Part shown: positions 53,918-62,217 of the stretch, piece by piece
Layout of the letters: every line of letters starts with the position of its first letter
Numbering within the stretch: position 1 is the first letter of the stretch
Assembly (NCBI GenBank): GCA_019116245.1
Contig: DXCC01000017.1
Location: 62,001-126,000 of the forward strand
From: Candidatus Tidjanibacter faecipullorum
GTDB taxonomy: Bacteria; Bacteroidota; Bacteroidia; Bacteroidales; Rikenellaceae
DNA: 64,000 nt
Direction of reading: 5' to 3'
Made by a program: the position numbers and the translations under genes
The notes under the pieces: model-generated
Databases searched by the model: none
Told to the model about the DNA's origin: nothing
What the model saw: only the letters and a program-made list of their open reading frames with translations

Positions 53918-54277
53918 ATGGAATTTGAAGGAATTGTCTATAAGGTGCTGCCGGTGGTGAAGGGCACCAGCCAGCGCGGCGAATGGGTCAAGCAGGAGGT
54001 GGTCTTCGAGCTGCCCGGCGAGTTCAACCGCAAGTTGTGCGTCGGCTTCTGGGGCGACAAGGCGCAGGATGCCGGCAATCTCAAACCCGGCGAGAAGGTC
54101 TCCGTATCGATCAACCTCGAGTCGCGCGAGTACAACGGCCGCTGGTACACCGAGGCCCGTGCCTGGCGGCTGACCCGTCAGGCTGCCCAGCCCGCAGCGG
54201 CTCCGATGCCTGACATGCCCCCCTTTGCCGAGGAGGAGCCTTATGCCAACGATCCGGCCGACGACCTGCCCTTCTGA
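53918..54277 (+). CDS. DUF3127 OB-fold-like protein with an SSB-type C-terminal tip
   Basis: 119 residues from the ATG at 53918. The first 88 residues are the DUF3127 domain (MEFEGIVYKVLPVVKGTSQRGEWVKQEVVFELPG, GFWGDKAQDAGNLKPGEKVSVSINLESREYNGRWYTEARAW), which has the strand pattern of an OB-fold. A short Ala/Pro linker follows, then an acidic end, AEEEPYANDPADDLPF. The last five residues are the same as in the SSB protein of this window (ending NDPDDLPF). SSB proteins use this tip to recruit repair enzymes, so a single-stranded DNA or RNA role is plausible but not shown. A weak -7 box TATCTTTC lies at 53888-53895. Confidence 0.82.
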   Translation: MEFEGIVYKVLPVVKGTSQRGEWVKQEVVFELPGEFNRKLCVGFWGDKAQDAGNLKPGEKVSVSINLESREYNGRWYTEARAWRLTRQAAQPAAAPMPDMPPFAEEEPYANDPADDLPF

Positions 54278-54285
54278 CAGCGCGG

Positions 54286-55545
54286 TTAGCGTGAGGCGGG
54301 ACGGTAGCCCCGCAGCGCGTAGAACAGCAGGTAGGCCAGGCAGAGCAGCACGAGGCCGAAGCTGGCGGTGAACGAGGTGCGGTCGGCGATCCAGGCCTGC
54401 AGGGCCGGGAGGATGCCTCCGCCGCAGACCATGGTCATGAAGATGCCCGAAGCCTGGGCCGTGGCCTGTCCCAGTCCGGTCGTGGCCAGACTGAAGATGG
54501 CGCCCCACATGACCGAGGTGGCCAGTCCGCAGAGGATGAGGAAGACGAGTCCCAGCCGGATCGGTTCCGTGCCGAACGAGAAGTCGGAGCGGAAAACAGG
54601 CAGCGCCACCGTGAGGTCGGTGTGGCTGAAGAGCATGAAGAGCCCGACCAGTACCAGCCCCAGCGAAGCGGTGAAGGCCAGCATCGTGTGGACGGAGATC
54701 CGGTTGCCGATAGCGCCTCCGAGCAGTCGGCCGACCAGCATCAGCAGCCAGTAGGTACCCACGATCGTGCCGGCGACCGAGGCATCCATGTGCAGTTCCT
54801 GCGTCATGAAGAGGTTGGCAATATTCGGAATGCCCACCTCCGTGCCGACGTAGAGGAAGATGGCGATCAGGCCGAGCGCGAAGTGCCGTATGCGGAGCAG
54901 CCGGGGAGCCGGAGCCGTCCGGTCGGCCGAGGCAGGTTGCAGATGGGGCTCGGGAATACGTGCGAAGGCGATGACGACGAAGGTCACCGCAAAGATGGCC
55001 ATGGCGATGTAGAGGGCCGGGTTGGCGCGTCCGATGGTGCGGAGCGCCTCGTTGCTGCCCATCAGATAGCCCACGAGAATGGGAGCCAGCGTGGCGCCGA
55101 TCGAGTTGAAGGCGCCGCCGAACTGGATGAGCTGGTTGCCCTGCCGCGTGTCACGGCCGAGGGTCTTGAGCATCGGATTGACCACCGTGTTGAGCATGCA
55201 CATCGAGAAGCCGGAGACGAAGGCGCCGGTCAGGTAGAGGCCGTATTGGCCGCTTCGGCCCGAAAGCCACATGATGACCACGCCCAGCAGGCCGACGGCA
55301 ATGGCGGTCAGTGAGGTGCGCTTGTAGCCGATGCGTCCCAGCATCCAGCCGGCCGGGATGCCCATGAAGGCATAGGCGATGAAGTTGGCCAGATTGCCGA
55401 GCTGGGAGAGCAGGTGGCTGGTCTGGAACTGCGACTTGATGATGACGCCCATCGGGTTCTGAAGCCCTGTGACAAAGGCGATGATGAAAAAGAGGGCGAA
55501 CATCATCGCAATGGGAAAGGTGCGGTTGGCGGAGGTTGTTTTCAT
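54286..55545 (-). CDS. FucP-like sugar:proton symporter (MFS, FHS family)
   Basis: 419 residues with 12 predicted membrane helices. It matches the FucP/GluP group: LFFIIAFVTGLQNPMGVIIKSQFQTSHLLSQLGNLANFIAYAFMGIPAGWMLGRIGYKRTSL, then FGGAFNSIGATLAPILVGYLMG with the conserved Asn, and the second half IFLYVGTEVGIPNIANLFMTQ with the Glu. These carriers bring in fucose, glucose, galactose or similar sugars with protons; the exact sugar cannot be told. There are no sugar-metabolism genes beside it. A minus-strand -7 box, TATCTTTG (plus 55586-55593), lies 41 bases upstream of its start. Confidence 0.88.
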   Translation of the reverse strand: MKTTSANRTFPIAMMFALFFIIAFVTGLQNPMGVIIKSQFQTSHLLSQLGNLANFIAYAFMGIPAGWMLGRIGYKRTSLTAIAVGLLGVVIMWLSGRSGQYGLYLTGAFVSGFSMCMLNTVVNPMLKTLGRDTRQGNQLIQFGGAFNSIGATLAPILVGYLMGSNEALRTIGRANPALYIAMAIFAVTFVVIAFARIPEPHLQPASADRTAPAPRLLRIRHFALGLIAIFLYVGTEVGIPNIANLFMTQELHMDASVAGTIVGTYWLLMLVGRLLGGAIGNRISVHTMLAFTASLGLVLVGLFMLFSHTDLTVALPVFRSDFSFGTEPIRLGLVFLILCGLATSVMWGAIFSLATTGLGQATAQASGIFMTMVCGGGILPALQAWIADRTSFTASFGLVLLCLAYLLFYALRGYRPASR

Positions 55546-55842
55546 GGTTGCCGAAATGGTTGGATGTCCGGCCGTCGGACATGAACAAAGATACGAAAAC
55601 GAAACGAGTCGGCCGTTTCAATCAAAACGGAAATCCGCCCGGTTTTCGTCTCCGGGCAGGCTATCGGTGATGTTGTAATATTGTACAAAAGGTGCGATAT
55701 TTGCACCCGAAAGAGCGACCTGCGGGTTTGTGATTGAGCAAGGCACGAAATTTGTTGCTTTGCAGGGAGAAGCCGGGGGGATCACGGCATACGTGGTATG
55801 TGTCTGGGCGACTCCCGCGGGAAATAATGAGAAAAGCTGTTT
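55546..55842. other. Divergent promoter region, no gene
   Basis: It holds the fucP-like gene's -7 box (55586-55593, minus) and the promoter of the sugar dehydratase (55673-55703, plus). The 130-base leader after the latter contains short frames but nothing I can support as a gene. Confidence 0.5.
55673..55703 (+). promoter_or_regulatory. Promoter of the sugar dehydratase gene
   Basis: TTG at 55673-55675, 20 bases, then GATATTTG at 55696-55703 (first base differs from TAnnTTTG). The -7 box sits inside the small palindrome GGTGC/GCACC. It leaves a leader of about 130 bases. Confidence 0.6.
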
Positions 55843-57777
55843 ATGAAAAGAATGTACAGGTTGCGGGAACGGTTAGCCGGCATGCATTACCTGAATTATT
55901 GGATTGTGTTGCTGTTGGATGTCATCGCATCGGTGATCTGTTCCTATCTGGCTGCGGTGACCACGCGTTATCTGACGCCCGGCTTCGACGACTTGACGGT
56001 CTTGCGGTTCACGCTGTTGTCCATACCGGTCAGTGCATTGTCGTTTTATCTGTTCCGGATCTATAAAAATATCATCCGGCATTCAACCCTGCGCGAACTG
56101 TGGAAGCTGTTGGCTGCTTCCGCGGTCAAGACGGTCTTGCTGGTATGTTGTGCCTGCATCTGGTCGGATCTGAACCGCAAGCAACTGTTCCTGGCCGGTT
56201 CCATGGACTTGTTGTTGACGGCAGTCGTGCTGATCTGCATGCGGGTGGGCATGGTATTGACCTACGATGTGTTGGTGTCCAAAATAGCCAAAGGAGGTAC
56301 ACGGTTGCTGATCTACGGTGTGGACGATGCGAGCGTCGCGTTGGAAACCCGCCTGCGCAATGGGAGCCCGTACCAGGTGATCGGTTTTTATAACTTCGGC
56401 AAGGCCTACAAGTCGTATCGGCTGGCCGATCTGCCCGTCTACTATTTCAATAACGAGGAGGACTTCGTTCATGTAGTCTCGCGGCATAATGTGGAGGGGA
56501 TTCTGTTCCCCGACAACGACAGCGTTCGTGCGGAGAAGGAACGACTGATTCGTTATTGCGAGGCGCATCGGGTCAAGATGCTTATTGCACCGCCGGTTGA
56601 CGAAGTCGGTAAGGGACGTTCGGCAGGCGAGGCGATCCGTGCGATCAAGATCGAGGATCTGCTCGGTCGGGAAGAGATCAAGGTCAACGAGGCGGAGATT
56701 ATTGCCAATTTCAAGGGACGTACGGTAATGGTAACCGGTGCTGCAGGCAGCATCGGAAGCGAATTGTGCCGTCAGTTGGCCGGTTTCGGCGTAGGACGGT
56801 TGATTCTGTTCGATGCGGCGGAGACGCCGATGCACAATATCCGGCTGGAGTTGGAGGAGCGTTTTCCCAATCTCGATTTTGTGCCGATCATCGGCGATGT
56901 GCGGCTCAAGCAGCGGTTGCGCATGGCCTTTGAACGCTATCGTCCCAGCGAAGTGTTCCATGCGGCGGCCTACAAGCACGTTCCGCTGATGGAAGAAAAT
57001 CCTTGTGAGGCGGTATTTGTCAATGCGGTCGGTACGCGCCATGTGGCCGATCTGTGCGTCGAATTCGGTGTAGAGAAGATGGTGATGATCTCGACGGACA
57101 AGGCTGTCAATCCTACCAATGTCATGGGTGCGTCGAAGCGGCTGGCGGAGATTTATGTGCAGAGCCTGGGGGTAGCCATTGCGGAGGGACGCAAGAAAGG
57201 ACGGACCCGGTTTGTGACGACCCGATTCGGCAATGTGCTGGGCAGCAACGGCAGTGTCATACCGCGTTTTATGGAGCAGATCCGTCATGGCGGACCGGTA
57301 ACGGTGACCCATCCCGACATCACCCGTTTCTTCATGACCATTCCTGAAGCCTGCCGCCTGGTGATGGAGGCGGCCATGATCAGCGAAGGCAATGAGATCA
57401 TGGTCTTCGAGATGGGCGAATCAACCCGTATAGCCGATCTGGCCAAACGGATGATCCGTCTGGCCGGTTATGTGCCGGATGTGGATATTCAAATCAAGTA
57501 TACCGGCCTGCGTCCGGGTGAGAAACTGTATGAGGAAGTGCTCAGCACGCAGGAAAATACGATTCCTACCACCCATCAGAAGATCAAGATCGCCAAGGTG
57601 CGCAAGTACGAATATGCGGCGATCGAACCGGCCTTCCGGGAGTTTGTCCGGTTGTCGCTGATTGTCGATGTGCATGGAACCGTGCGTCTGATGAAGGAAC
57701 TGGTGCCGGAGTTCGTGTCCAACAATTCCCGCTTTGAGGAGATTGACCGGGAATTGGAACGGGAAGGTATACGCTGA
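55843..57777 (+). CDS. WbpM/CapD-like nucleotide-sugar 4,6-dehydratase
   Basis: 644 residues. The N-terminal 150 or so residues contain four membrane helices. A Rossmann-like domain follows (RLLIYGVDDASVALETRLRNG), then the catalytic SDR domain with GAAGSIGSELCRQ (about residue 299) binding NADP. The usual active-site Tyr of YxxxK is Met (TNVMGASKRLAE), as in WbpM, in which Asp and Lys do the work. WbpM-type enzymes convert UDP-GlcNAc to its 4-keto-6-deoxy form, an early step in making capsule, O-antigen or glycoprotein sugars. The gene stands alone, with lower GC and more TTG/AAT codons than its neighbours. Confidence 0.9.
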   Translation: MKRMYRLRERLAGMHYLNYWIVLLLDVIASVICSYLAAVTTRYLTPGFDDLTVLRFTLLSIPVSALSFYLFRIYKNIIRHSTLRELWKLLAASAVKTVLLVCCACIWSDLNRKQLFLAGSMDLLLTAVVLICMRVGMVLTYDVLVSKIAKGGTRLLIYGVDDASVALETRLRNGSPYQVIGFYNFGKAYKSYRLADLPVYYFNNEEDFVHVVSRHNVEGILFPDNDSVRAEKERLIRYCEAHRVKMLIAPPVDEVGKGRSAGEAIRAIKIEDLLGREEIKVNEAEIIANFKGRTVMVTGAAGSIGSELCRQLAGFGVGRLILFDAAETPMHNIRLELEERFPNLDFVPIIGDVRLKQRLRMAFERYRPSEVFHAAAYKHVPLMEENPCEAVFVNAVGTRHVADLCVEFGVEKMVMISTDKAVNPTNVMGASKRLAEIYVQSLGVAIAEGRKKGRTRFVTTRFGNVLGSNGSVIPRFMEQIRHGGPVTVTHPDITRFFMTIPEACRLVMEAAMISEGNEIMVFEMGESTRIADLAKRMIRLAGYVPDVDIQIKYTGLRPGEKLYEEVLSTQENTIPTTHQKIKIAKVRKYEYAAIEPAFREFVRLSLIVDVHGTVRLMKELVPEFVSNNSRFEEIDRELEREGIR

Positions 57778-57805
57778 TAGCACCTGCTACAACAGACTGC
57801 ACGTC

Positions 57806-57848
57806 AAAAAAAATCGGGCCGGCCCCTTTCGTGAGGGGCCGGCCCGAT
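57806..57848 (-). terminator. Terminator of the protease operon
   Basis: A perfect 14-bp stem (57813-57826 with 57835-57848) with an 8-base loop. On the minus strand it is followed by eight T (A at 57806-57813). It ends the operon that starts at 61054. Confidence 0.93.
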
Positions 57849-57869
57849 GTGTTGAGGGGCAGGAGGGGA

Positions 57870-58514
57870 TTATGCATCCATCTCGACGGTACCGTCGGGC
57901 AGCACGTGGAAGCCCACCTCATAGTAAACGATCGAGGTGTTGCCTGCGCTGGAGACGGTCTCCTTGCCGTCTTCGGTGATGCAGAGCGTGAAGGATGTCT
58001 CCGTCGTCTGCGGATAGGTGCCGGTCCCGTTCTCCAATTCCGTGCGAGAAGGCAGTGTTTCTTGGAGCGTGTACTCCTTGACCGACTTGAAGGAATAGCC
58101 CTCGGGAATCATCGCCTTGGCTGCCTCGATCTGGCGGAGGTATTCGGCGGGATCGATGGCCGTCGGATCCAGCCCTTTGACCTGGGCGAAGTCGAGGTGC
58201 TGGTACCAGTGCTCGGGCGACAGTTCGCCGGCACCCCAGCCGATCTGGCCGATGAAGGGTTGTGTGTAGCAGTCTCCGGTGCTGTTGACCATCGAGACGA
58301 GGATGAAGCCCAGCTTGTTCTCCAGCTCTTCCTGTTCGCTCCAGTTGATCTCGAAGATCTTCCAGTTGTCGCGGTCGATGTTTTTGGCGACCTTTTCATT
58401 GACGAACCGGGCTGCTTTTTCGCTGTCCATCTGCGTGCCGGTCAGGCCGCCTCCGCTGCAGGCCGTCAGCAGCGCGACGGCGGCAATCAGGGAACCGAGC
58501 GTTCTCTTTTTCAT
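57870..58514 (-). CDS. Unknown lipoprotein, third gene of the protease operon
   Basis: 214 residues; I do not recognise the family. The signal peptide MKKRTLGSLIAAVALLTACSGGG ends at a LTAC lipobox (Cys19) followed by Gly-rich spacer. The mature part has alternating helix and strand segments (EKAARFVNEKVAKNIDRDNWKIFEINWSEQEELENKLGFILVSMV) and the Trp-rich GQIGWGAGELSPEHWYQHLDF, then a beta-rich end that stops in VYYEVGFHVLPDGTVEMDA. It starts 31 bases after the protease gene and lies just before the operon terminator. Being lipid-anchored outside the cytoplasm, it is unlikely to touch the cytoplasmic protease directly. Confidence 0.7.
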   Translation of the reverse strand: MKKRTLGSLIAAVALLTACSGGGLTGTQMDSEKAARFVNEKVAKNIDRDNWKIFEINWSEQEELENKLGFILVSMVNSTGDCYTQPFIGQIGWGAGELSPEHWYQHLDFAQVKGLDPTAIDPAEYLRQIEAAKAMIPEGYSFKSVKEYTLQETLPSRTELENGTGTYPQTTETSFTLCITEDGKETVSSAGNTSIVYYEVGFHVLPDGTVEMDA

Positions 58515-58545
58515 GATACGTGTTGGTTAGGTTGTGAAATGATTG

Positions 58546-59631
58546 TCAGGCTTCCGCGTCGGTTTTGGAATATTCGGAAAATTCGCAACCGAACGTGTCG
58601 ACCATGTAGTTGTCCAGTTCGTCTGCCTTTGCGGAGAAGCGGCAGATGTCTGCCTGAATCTCGGCCGCAGAGGCTTCGGTGATGTCCGAGAGGTGGATGC
58701 GGTAGTTCAGATAGACCTGTTTGCCCTCGATGCCCAGTTTGTAGGGAAGGAACTCCTTGCCCAGCATGAAGCGCAACACCGGTTCGACCTCCTTTTTGGG
58801 CAGCAGGACGATCGGCGAGGACATGAACAGGTAGTCGTTGTCGTAGACGAACATGCGGATCTCCGAACTGCCCCGGTGGAACCGCCAGGCGTCGGCTCCG
58901 GCGCGGGCCAGCACCGGGTTGATGCCCATCGTTTCGATCGCCTCCTCACAGAACGCGGCAATCGGCGAAAGACCGTACTCCGTGAAGGCGCCTTCCGGCA
59001 GTTTCTCGCCGCAGGAGGGGCAGAACTCCTCCTCTTCGGCGATCAGCTCCTCGCAGCTGCCGCACTGTACGTGGAAGGTCGTTCGGTCGATCCCGTCGAT
59101 CGAGCCGAGGACCTGTCGGAGCGCGCCGATGCGGATCCCGAAGCCCATGTTGTCGGCGTCGGTAAACTTGCTGACGGTGACGGCGGCCGCTTCGCCGTTC
59201 TCGTTGAAGATCGGACCGCCCGAGTTGCCCGGATTGACGGCTGCGTCGGTCTGCACATAGTATTTGCCGTCCATGAGCTGCTTGGGCGAGGAGACGGTGC
59301 CTTCGGTTACGGTGAAGGGCATGCCGAAGGGGTAGCCCGCCACGAAGACCCGGCAGCCCACCTGCAGCGAATCCTCGTCGGCCAGAGTGAGTTCCGGCAG
59401 GGAGGAGAAGTCGCCTTCGGCGGCCAGCAGGGCGATGTCGAGGTCGGGATTGACCAGCACGACCTGGGCCAGGTAGGAGTTGTTCCGGTCGTCATGGATG
59501 GCGACGGCGTGGTAGCCTTCCACGACATGGTAGTTGGTGACGAAGAGGTCGTATGCCTTCAGGTAGAAGCAGCTGCCCGATCCACCGGCATGGGTGACCT
59601 TGAAAACCAGTTTGAATATCTCTTTGTTCAT
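58546..59631 (-). CDS. Cytosolic trypsin-like (S1C) protease fused to zinc ribbon and YbjN-like domain
   Basis: 361 residues in three parts. Residues 1-180 are a DegP-like protease: His35 in VTNYHVVEG, Asp65 in NPDLDIALL and Ser137 in NPGNSGGPI. Residues 190-207 form a zinc ribbon (C190-x2-C193 and C204-x2-C207). Residues 220-345 look like a YbjN/type III chaperone-like domain (FMSSPIVLLPKKEVEPVLRFMLGKEFLPYKLG). There is no signal peptide and no PDZ domain, which is unusual for this family. It is the middle gene of a three-gene operon, 33 bases after a second YbjN-like gene. Target and trigger are unknown. Confidence 0.8.
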   Translation of the reverse strand: MNKEIFKLVFKVTHAGGSGSCFYLKAYDLFVTNYHVVEGYHAVAIHDDRNNSYLAQVVLVNPDLDIALLAAEGDFSSLPELTLADEDSLQVGCRVFVAGYPFGMPFTVTEGTVSSPKQLMDGKYYVQTDAAVNPGNSGGPIFNENGEAAAVTVSKFTDADNMGFGIRIGALRQVLGSIDGIDRTTFHVQCGSCEELIAEEEEFCPSCGEKLPEGAFTEYGLSPIAAFCEEAIETMGINPVLARAGADAWRFHRGSSEIRMFVYDNDYLFMSSPIVLLPKKEVEPVLRFMLGKEFLPYKLGIEGKQVYLNYRIHLSDITEASAAEIQADICRFSAKADELDNYMVDTFGCEFSEYSKTDAEA

Positions 59632-59664
59632 GATGGTGGGTTCGTTGAGGTGATTGATCCGGAA

Positions 59665-60999
59665 TTATTGGTTGCCGCCCAAGGCCTGCTGCATGATCTT
59701 CTGCTGCATTTCGGCGGCCAGCCGCATGTACTCCTGCATGTCGCCGCGGGCGAGGGCTTCGGCCATCTTCTGCTGCATCTCCTGCACGAGACTCTGCACG
59801 TCGCCGACGGTGGCCTGCAGGTTCTCCTGCATCTCGCGGGCCGCTTCGCCGATGGCGGCCGAGAAGTCGAAGTCCGTGTCGTCGTCTCCCTCCAGGTTGC
59901 CTTCCATGAGGGCGTCCATGGCGTCGTAGAGGGCTTCAGCCGCCTCCTCCCACGGCTGTCCGGAGGCTTTGGCCAGCGCCCGGGCCACCACGCCGTTGAT
60001 GTTGTCCTGTACGTCGCAGTAGTAGTACATTTCGTAGAACTTGTAGAGCATGCGGATCGCGGCCGCCTCGAAATTGCCGCCCTGGATGGCCTGCTCGGCC
60101 TGGCCGTACACTTCGCGGAGGTTGTCCTGCACGTTGCGGAGCGAGCTGCGCCGCTTGGTGGAGATGAGCGTGTCGACGTGGTAGAGGTCGCGGGCCAGCT
60201 CCTCCCGGCTCATGGCAGCCAGCTTGCGGAGTGCTTCGGCCCCCTTCTGGTTCAGCTCGTTGAGGGGAAGGTCGCGGTCCAGATCGGCAACAGCCTTGTC
60301 CAGCTCGTTGAGCAGCTGTCCCTGCGGGGCGGCCGTGTAGAGAATCTGGTAGACGGCCGTCTCCAGGATGTTCCACGAGTAGGCGCCCTGCCGGTTGGCG
60401 TCGTATTCCTTGACGGCGGCCAGTGCCTCGCGGCAGATGGTCTGGATGGCGTCGTAGAGGCGGGCGGTCTCCTCGGCCGAATAGGGCTGCACGTTGGGGG
60501 TATAGAGGCGGGTCGCACCGAACTTGGCGGCGAATTCGTCGTCATACTGGTCGCCGATATAGCAGATGTCGCGCAGCACGCCGTAGAGTTTGGCCGGGTG
60601 GGTGCGCTGCATGGGGCAGGTGTAGTCGAGGGTCAGCCGGTTGCCTTCCAGCAGGAAGGTCGGCAGCAGCAGCTGGTTGGTGTTCAGCCCGGCCACCTGG
60701 CGCAGCATGGCGACGCTGCCTTTGGCGGGCAGCTCCATGAAGTCGGCGTGGATGCGGAGCCGGTCGTCGGTCAGGTGGATGTCCACGACGATGGAGCCGT
60801 GCGGAATGTGGAATTCCGTCCCTTCCGCATTGCCGTACGTTTCGCGGAATTTGGGGTTCAGACTGTCCAGAAACGTATGGAACGCTTCGGTGTACCGTTG
60901 GGCGTCGTACAGTTCCACGCTCTGGCGGTAGCGTTCGGCGTCGAAGGCGCTCTGGGTGGAGCCGTGTACGGGTTCAAAATAGGTAATCGCGTTTTTCAT
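59665..60999 (-). CDS. YbjN-like domain protein with long helical and Gln/Met-rich coiled-coil end
   Basis: 444 residues from the ATG at 60999; the frame is open to 61080, but that part spans the promoter. Residues about 30-165 resemble a YbjN/TY-chaperone-like domain (YTEAFHTFLDSLNPKF, TEFHIPHGSIVVDIHLTDDRLRIHADFMELPAKG, LYGVLRDICYIGDQYDDEF). The rest is helical, and the last 70 residues are a coiled coil with many Gln, Met and Glu (QEMQQKMAEALARGDMQEYM). No membrane helix or signal. It is the first gene of the operon with the trypsin-like protease, whose C-terminus has a related domain, so the two proteins may interact. I cannot name a family for the whole. Confidence 0.7.
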   Translation of the reverse strand: MKNAITYFEPVHGSTQSAFDAERYRQSVELYDAQRYTEAFHTFLDSLNPKFRETYGNAEGTEFHIPHGSIVVDIHLTDDRLRIHADFMELPAKGSVAMLRQVAGLNTNQLLLPTFLLEGNRLTLDYTCPMQRTHPAKLYGVLRDICYIGDQYDDEFAAKFGATRLYTPNVQPYSAEETARLYDAIQTICREALAAVKEYDANRQGAYSWNILETAVYQILYTAAPQGQLLNELDKAVADLDRDLPLNELNQKGAEALRKLAAMSREELARDLYHVDTLISTKRRSSLRNVQDNLREVYGQAEQAIQGGNFEAAAIRMLYKFYEMYYYCDVQDNINGVVARALAKASGQPWEEAAEALYDAMDALMEGNLEGDDDTDFDFSAAIGEAAREMQENLQATVGDVQSLVQEMQQKMAEALARGDMQEYMRLAAEMQQKIMQQALGGNQ

Positions 61000-61046
61000 A
61001 ACAGGATAGCGTGCTTCTGCCGGATTGGGCGGCAGGTTTATTAAAT

Positions 61047-61077
61047 CAAATATAGGGTTTTGCCGGTGAGTTTCCAA
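61047..61077 (-). promoter_or_regulatory. Promoter of the protease operon
   Basis: Minus-strand TATATTTG (plus 61047-61054), with TTG (plus CAA 61075-61077) 20 bases upstream, 48 bases before the ATG at 60999. It is a full match to the Bacteroidetes promoter. Confidence 0.8.
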
Positions 61078-61177
61078 CAATATATGTTTTGTGGAGAAAA
61101 TTTTTGCCGATAGGCGGGACTGATCGGCCTATCACAACTTATTATAAGGGGGATGCCGTTATTCGCGGCAGATTGCC

Positions 61178-61185
61178 TATCTTTG
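61178..61185 (+). promoter_or_regulatory. -7 promoter element of trxB
   Basis: TATCTTTG, 41 bases before the trxB ATG. No TTG is found at the proper -33 distance. Confidence 0.55.
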
Positions 61186-61226
61186 CAAGCAGCAGCGATG
61201 CGAAAGAAACTAAAAATATATACGTC

Positions 61227-62153
61227 ATGGAAAGAGTAAAATGTCTTATCGTGGGCAGCGGTCCTGCCGGCTATACGGCCGCCATCTATACGGGTCGTGC
61301 CAACCTGAATCCGGTTCTGTACGAGGGTATGTTGTCGGGCGGTCAGCTGACGACGACCACCGAAATCGAAAACTTTCCCGGCTATCCGGAGGGTGTGCAG
61401 GGTACCCAGCTGATGGAGGATCTGCGCAAGCAGGCCGAGCGGTTCCACGTGGATATCCGTCGCGGCATCGTGACCGACGTGAACCTCGACGTGCGTCCCT
61501 TCGTGGTGACGATCGACGGTTCGACGCAGATCGAAGCCGAGGCGCTGATCGTGGCAACGGGTGCGTCGGCCAAATACCTGGGTCTGGAGTCGGAGGCCAA
61601 GTTCCGCGGCATGGGCGTGAGCGCCTGCGCAACGTGTGACGGCTTCTTCTATCGCGGTCAGGATGTGGCCGTGGTAGGTGGCGGCGATACCGCCTGCGAG
61701 GAGGCCAGCTACCTGGCCGGCATCTGCAACAAGGTCTACATGATCGTTCGTCGCAACGAGCTCCGCGCCACGCATGTCATGCAGCGCCGCGTGATGGAGA
61801 ACCCGAAGATCGAGATCCTGTTCGAGTACCAGACGCAGGAGGTGCTCGGCGACGAGAGCGGCGTAACCGGTGCCATGCTCGTCAAGAAGGACGGTTCGAC
61901 CCGCAAGATCGACATCACGGGCTTCTTCCTGGCCATCGGCCACAAGCCCAACACGGATGTCTTCAAGGGCAAGCTGGAACTGAATGCCGAGGGCTATATC
62001 GTGACGCAGCCCGATTCGAGCCGCACGAGCGTGAAGGGCGTCTTTGCAGCCGGTGACGTACGCGACCCGCACTACCGTCAGGCCATTGTGGCTGCCGGCA
62101 GCGGTTGCATGGCCGCCATGGACTGCGAGCACTTCCTGCGCATGGGCGAATAG
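61227..62153 (+). CDS. trxB: Thioredoxin-disulfide reductase
   Basis: 308 residues from the ATG at 61227; the open frame begins at 61089, but the promoter lies in that extension. FAD binding is GSGPAGYTAAIY (residues 10-21), NADPH binding is VVGGGDTACEEASYL, and the redox-active pair is Cys134 and Cys137 in SACATCDGFF. The end has GVFAAGDVRDPHYRQAIVAAGSGCMAAMDCEHFL. It keeps thioredoxin reduced with NADPH in the cytoplasm, a major redox system in anaerobes. It is divergent from the protease operon and 64 bases ahead of a LuxE-like gene. Confidence 0.97.
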   Translation: MERVKCLIVGSGPAGYTAAIYTGRANLNPVLYEGMLSGGQLTTTTEIENFPGYPEGVQGTQLMEDLRKQAERFHVDIRRGIVTDVNLDVRPFVVTIDGSTQIEAEALIVATGASAKYLGLESEAKFRGMGVSACATCDGFFYRGQDVAVVGGGDTACEEASYLAGICNKVYMIVRRNELRATHVMQRRVMENPKIEILFEYQTQEVLGDESGVTGAMLVKKDGSTRKIDITGFFLAIGHKPNTDVFKGKLELNAEGYIVTQPDSSRTSVKGVFAAGDVRDPHYRQAIVAAGSGCMAAMDCEHFLRMGE

Positions 62154-62217
62154 TCCGCGTGCGCGGAGGTTCACTGCGGGTGCGGTAACGGATGCATCCG
62201 CTTCATCAGCAGACGTC

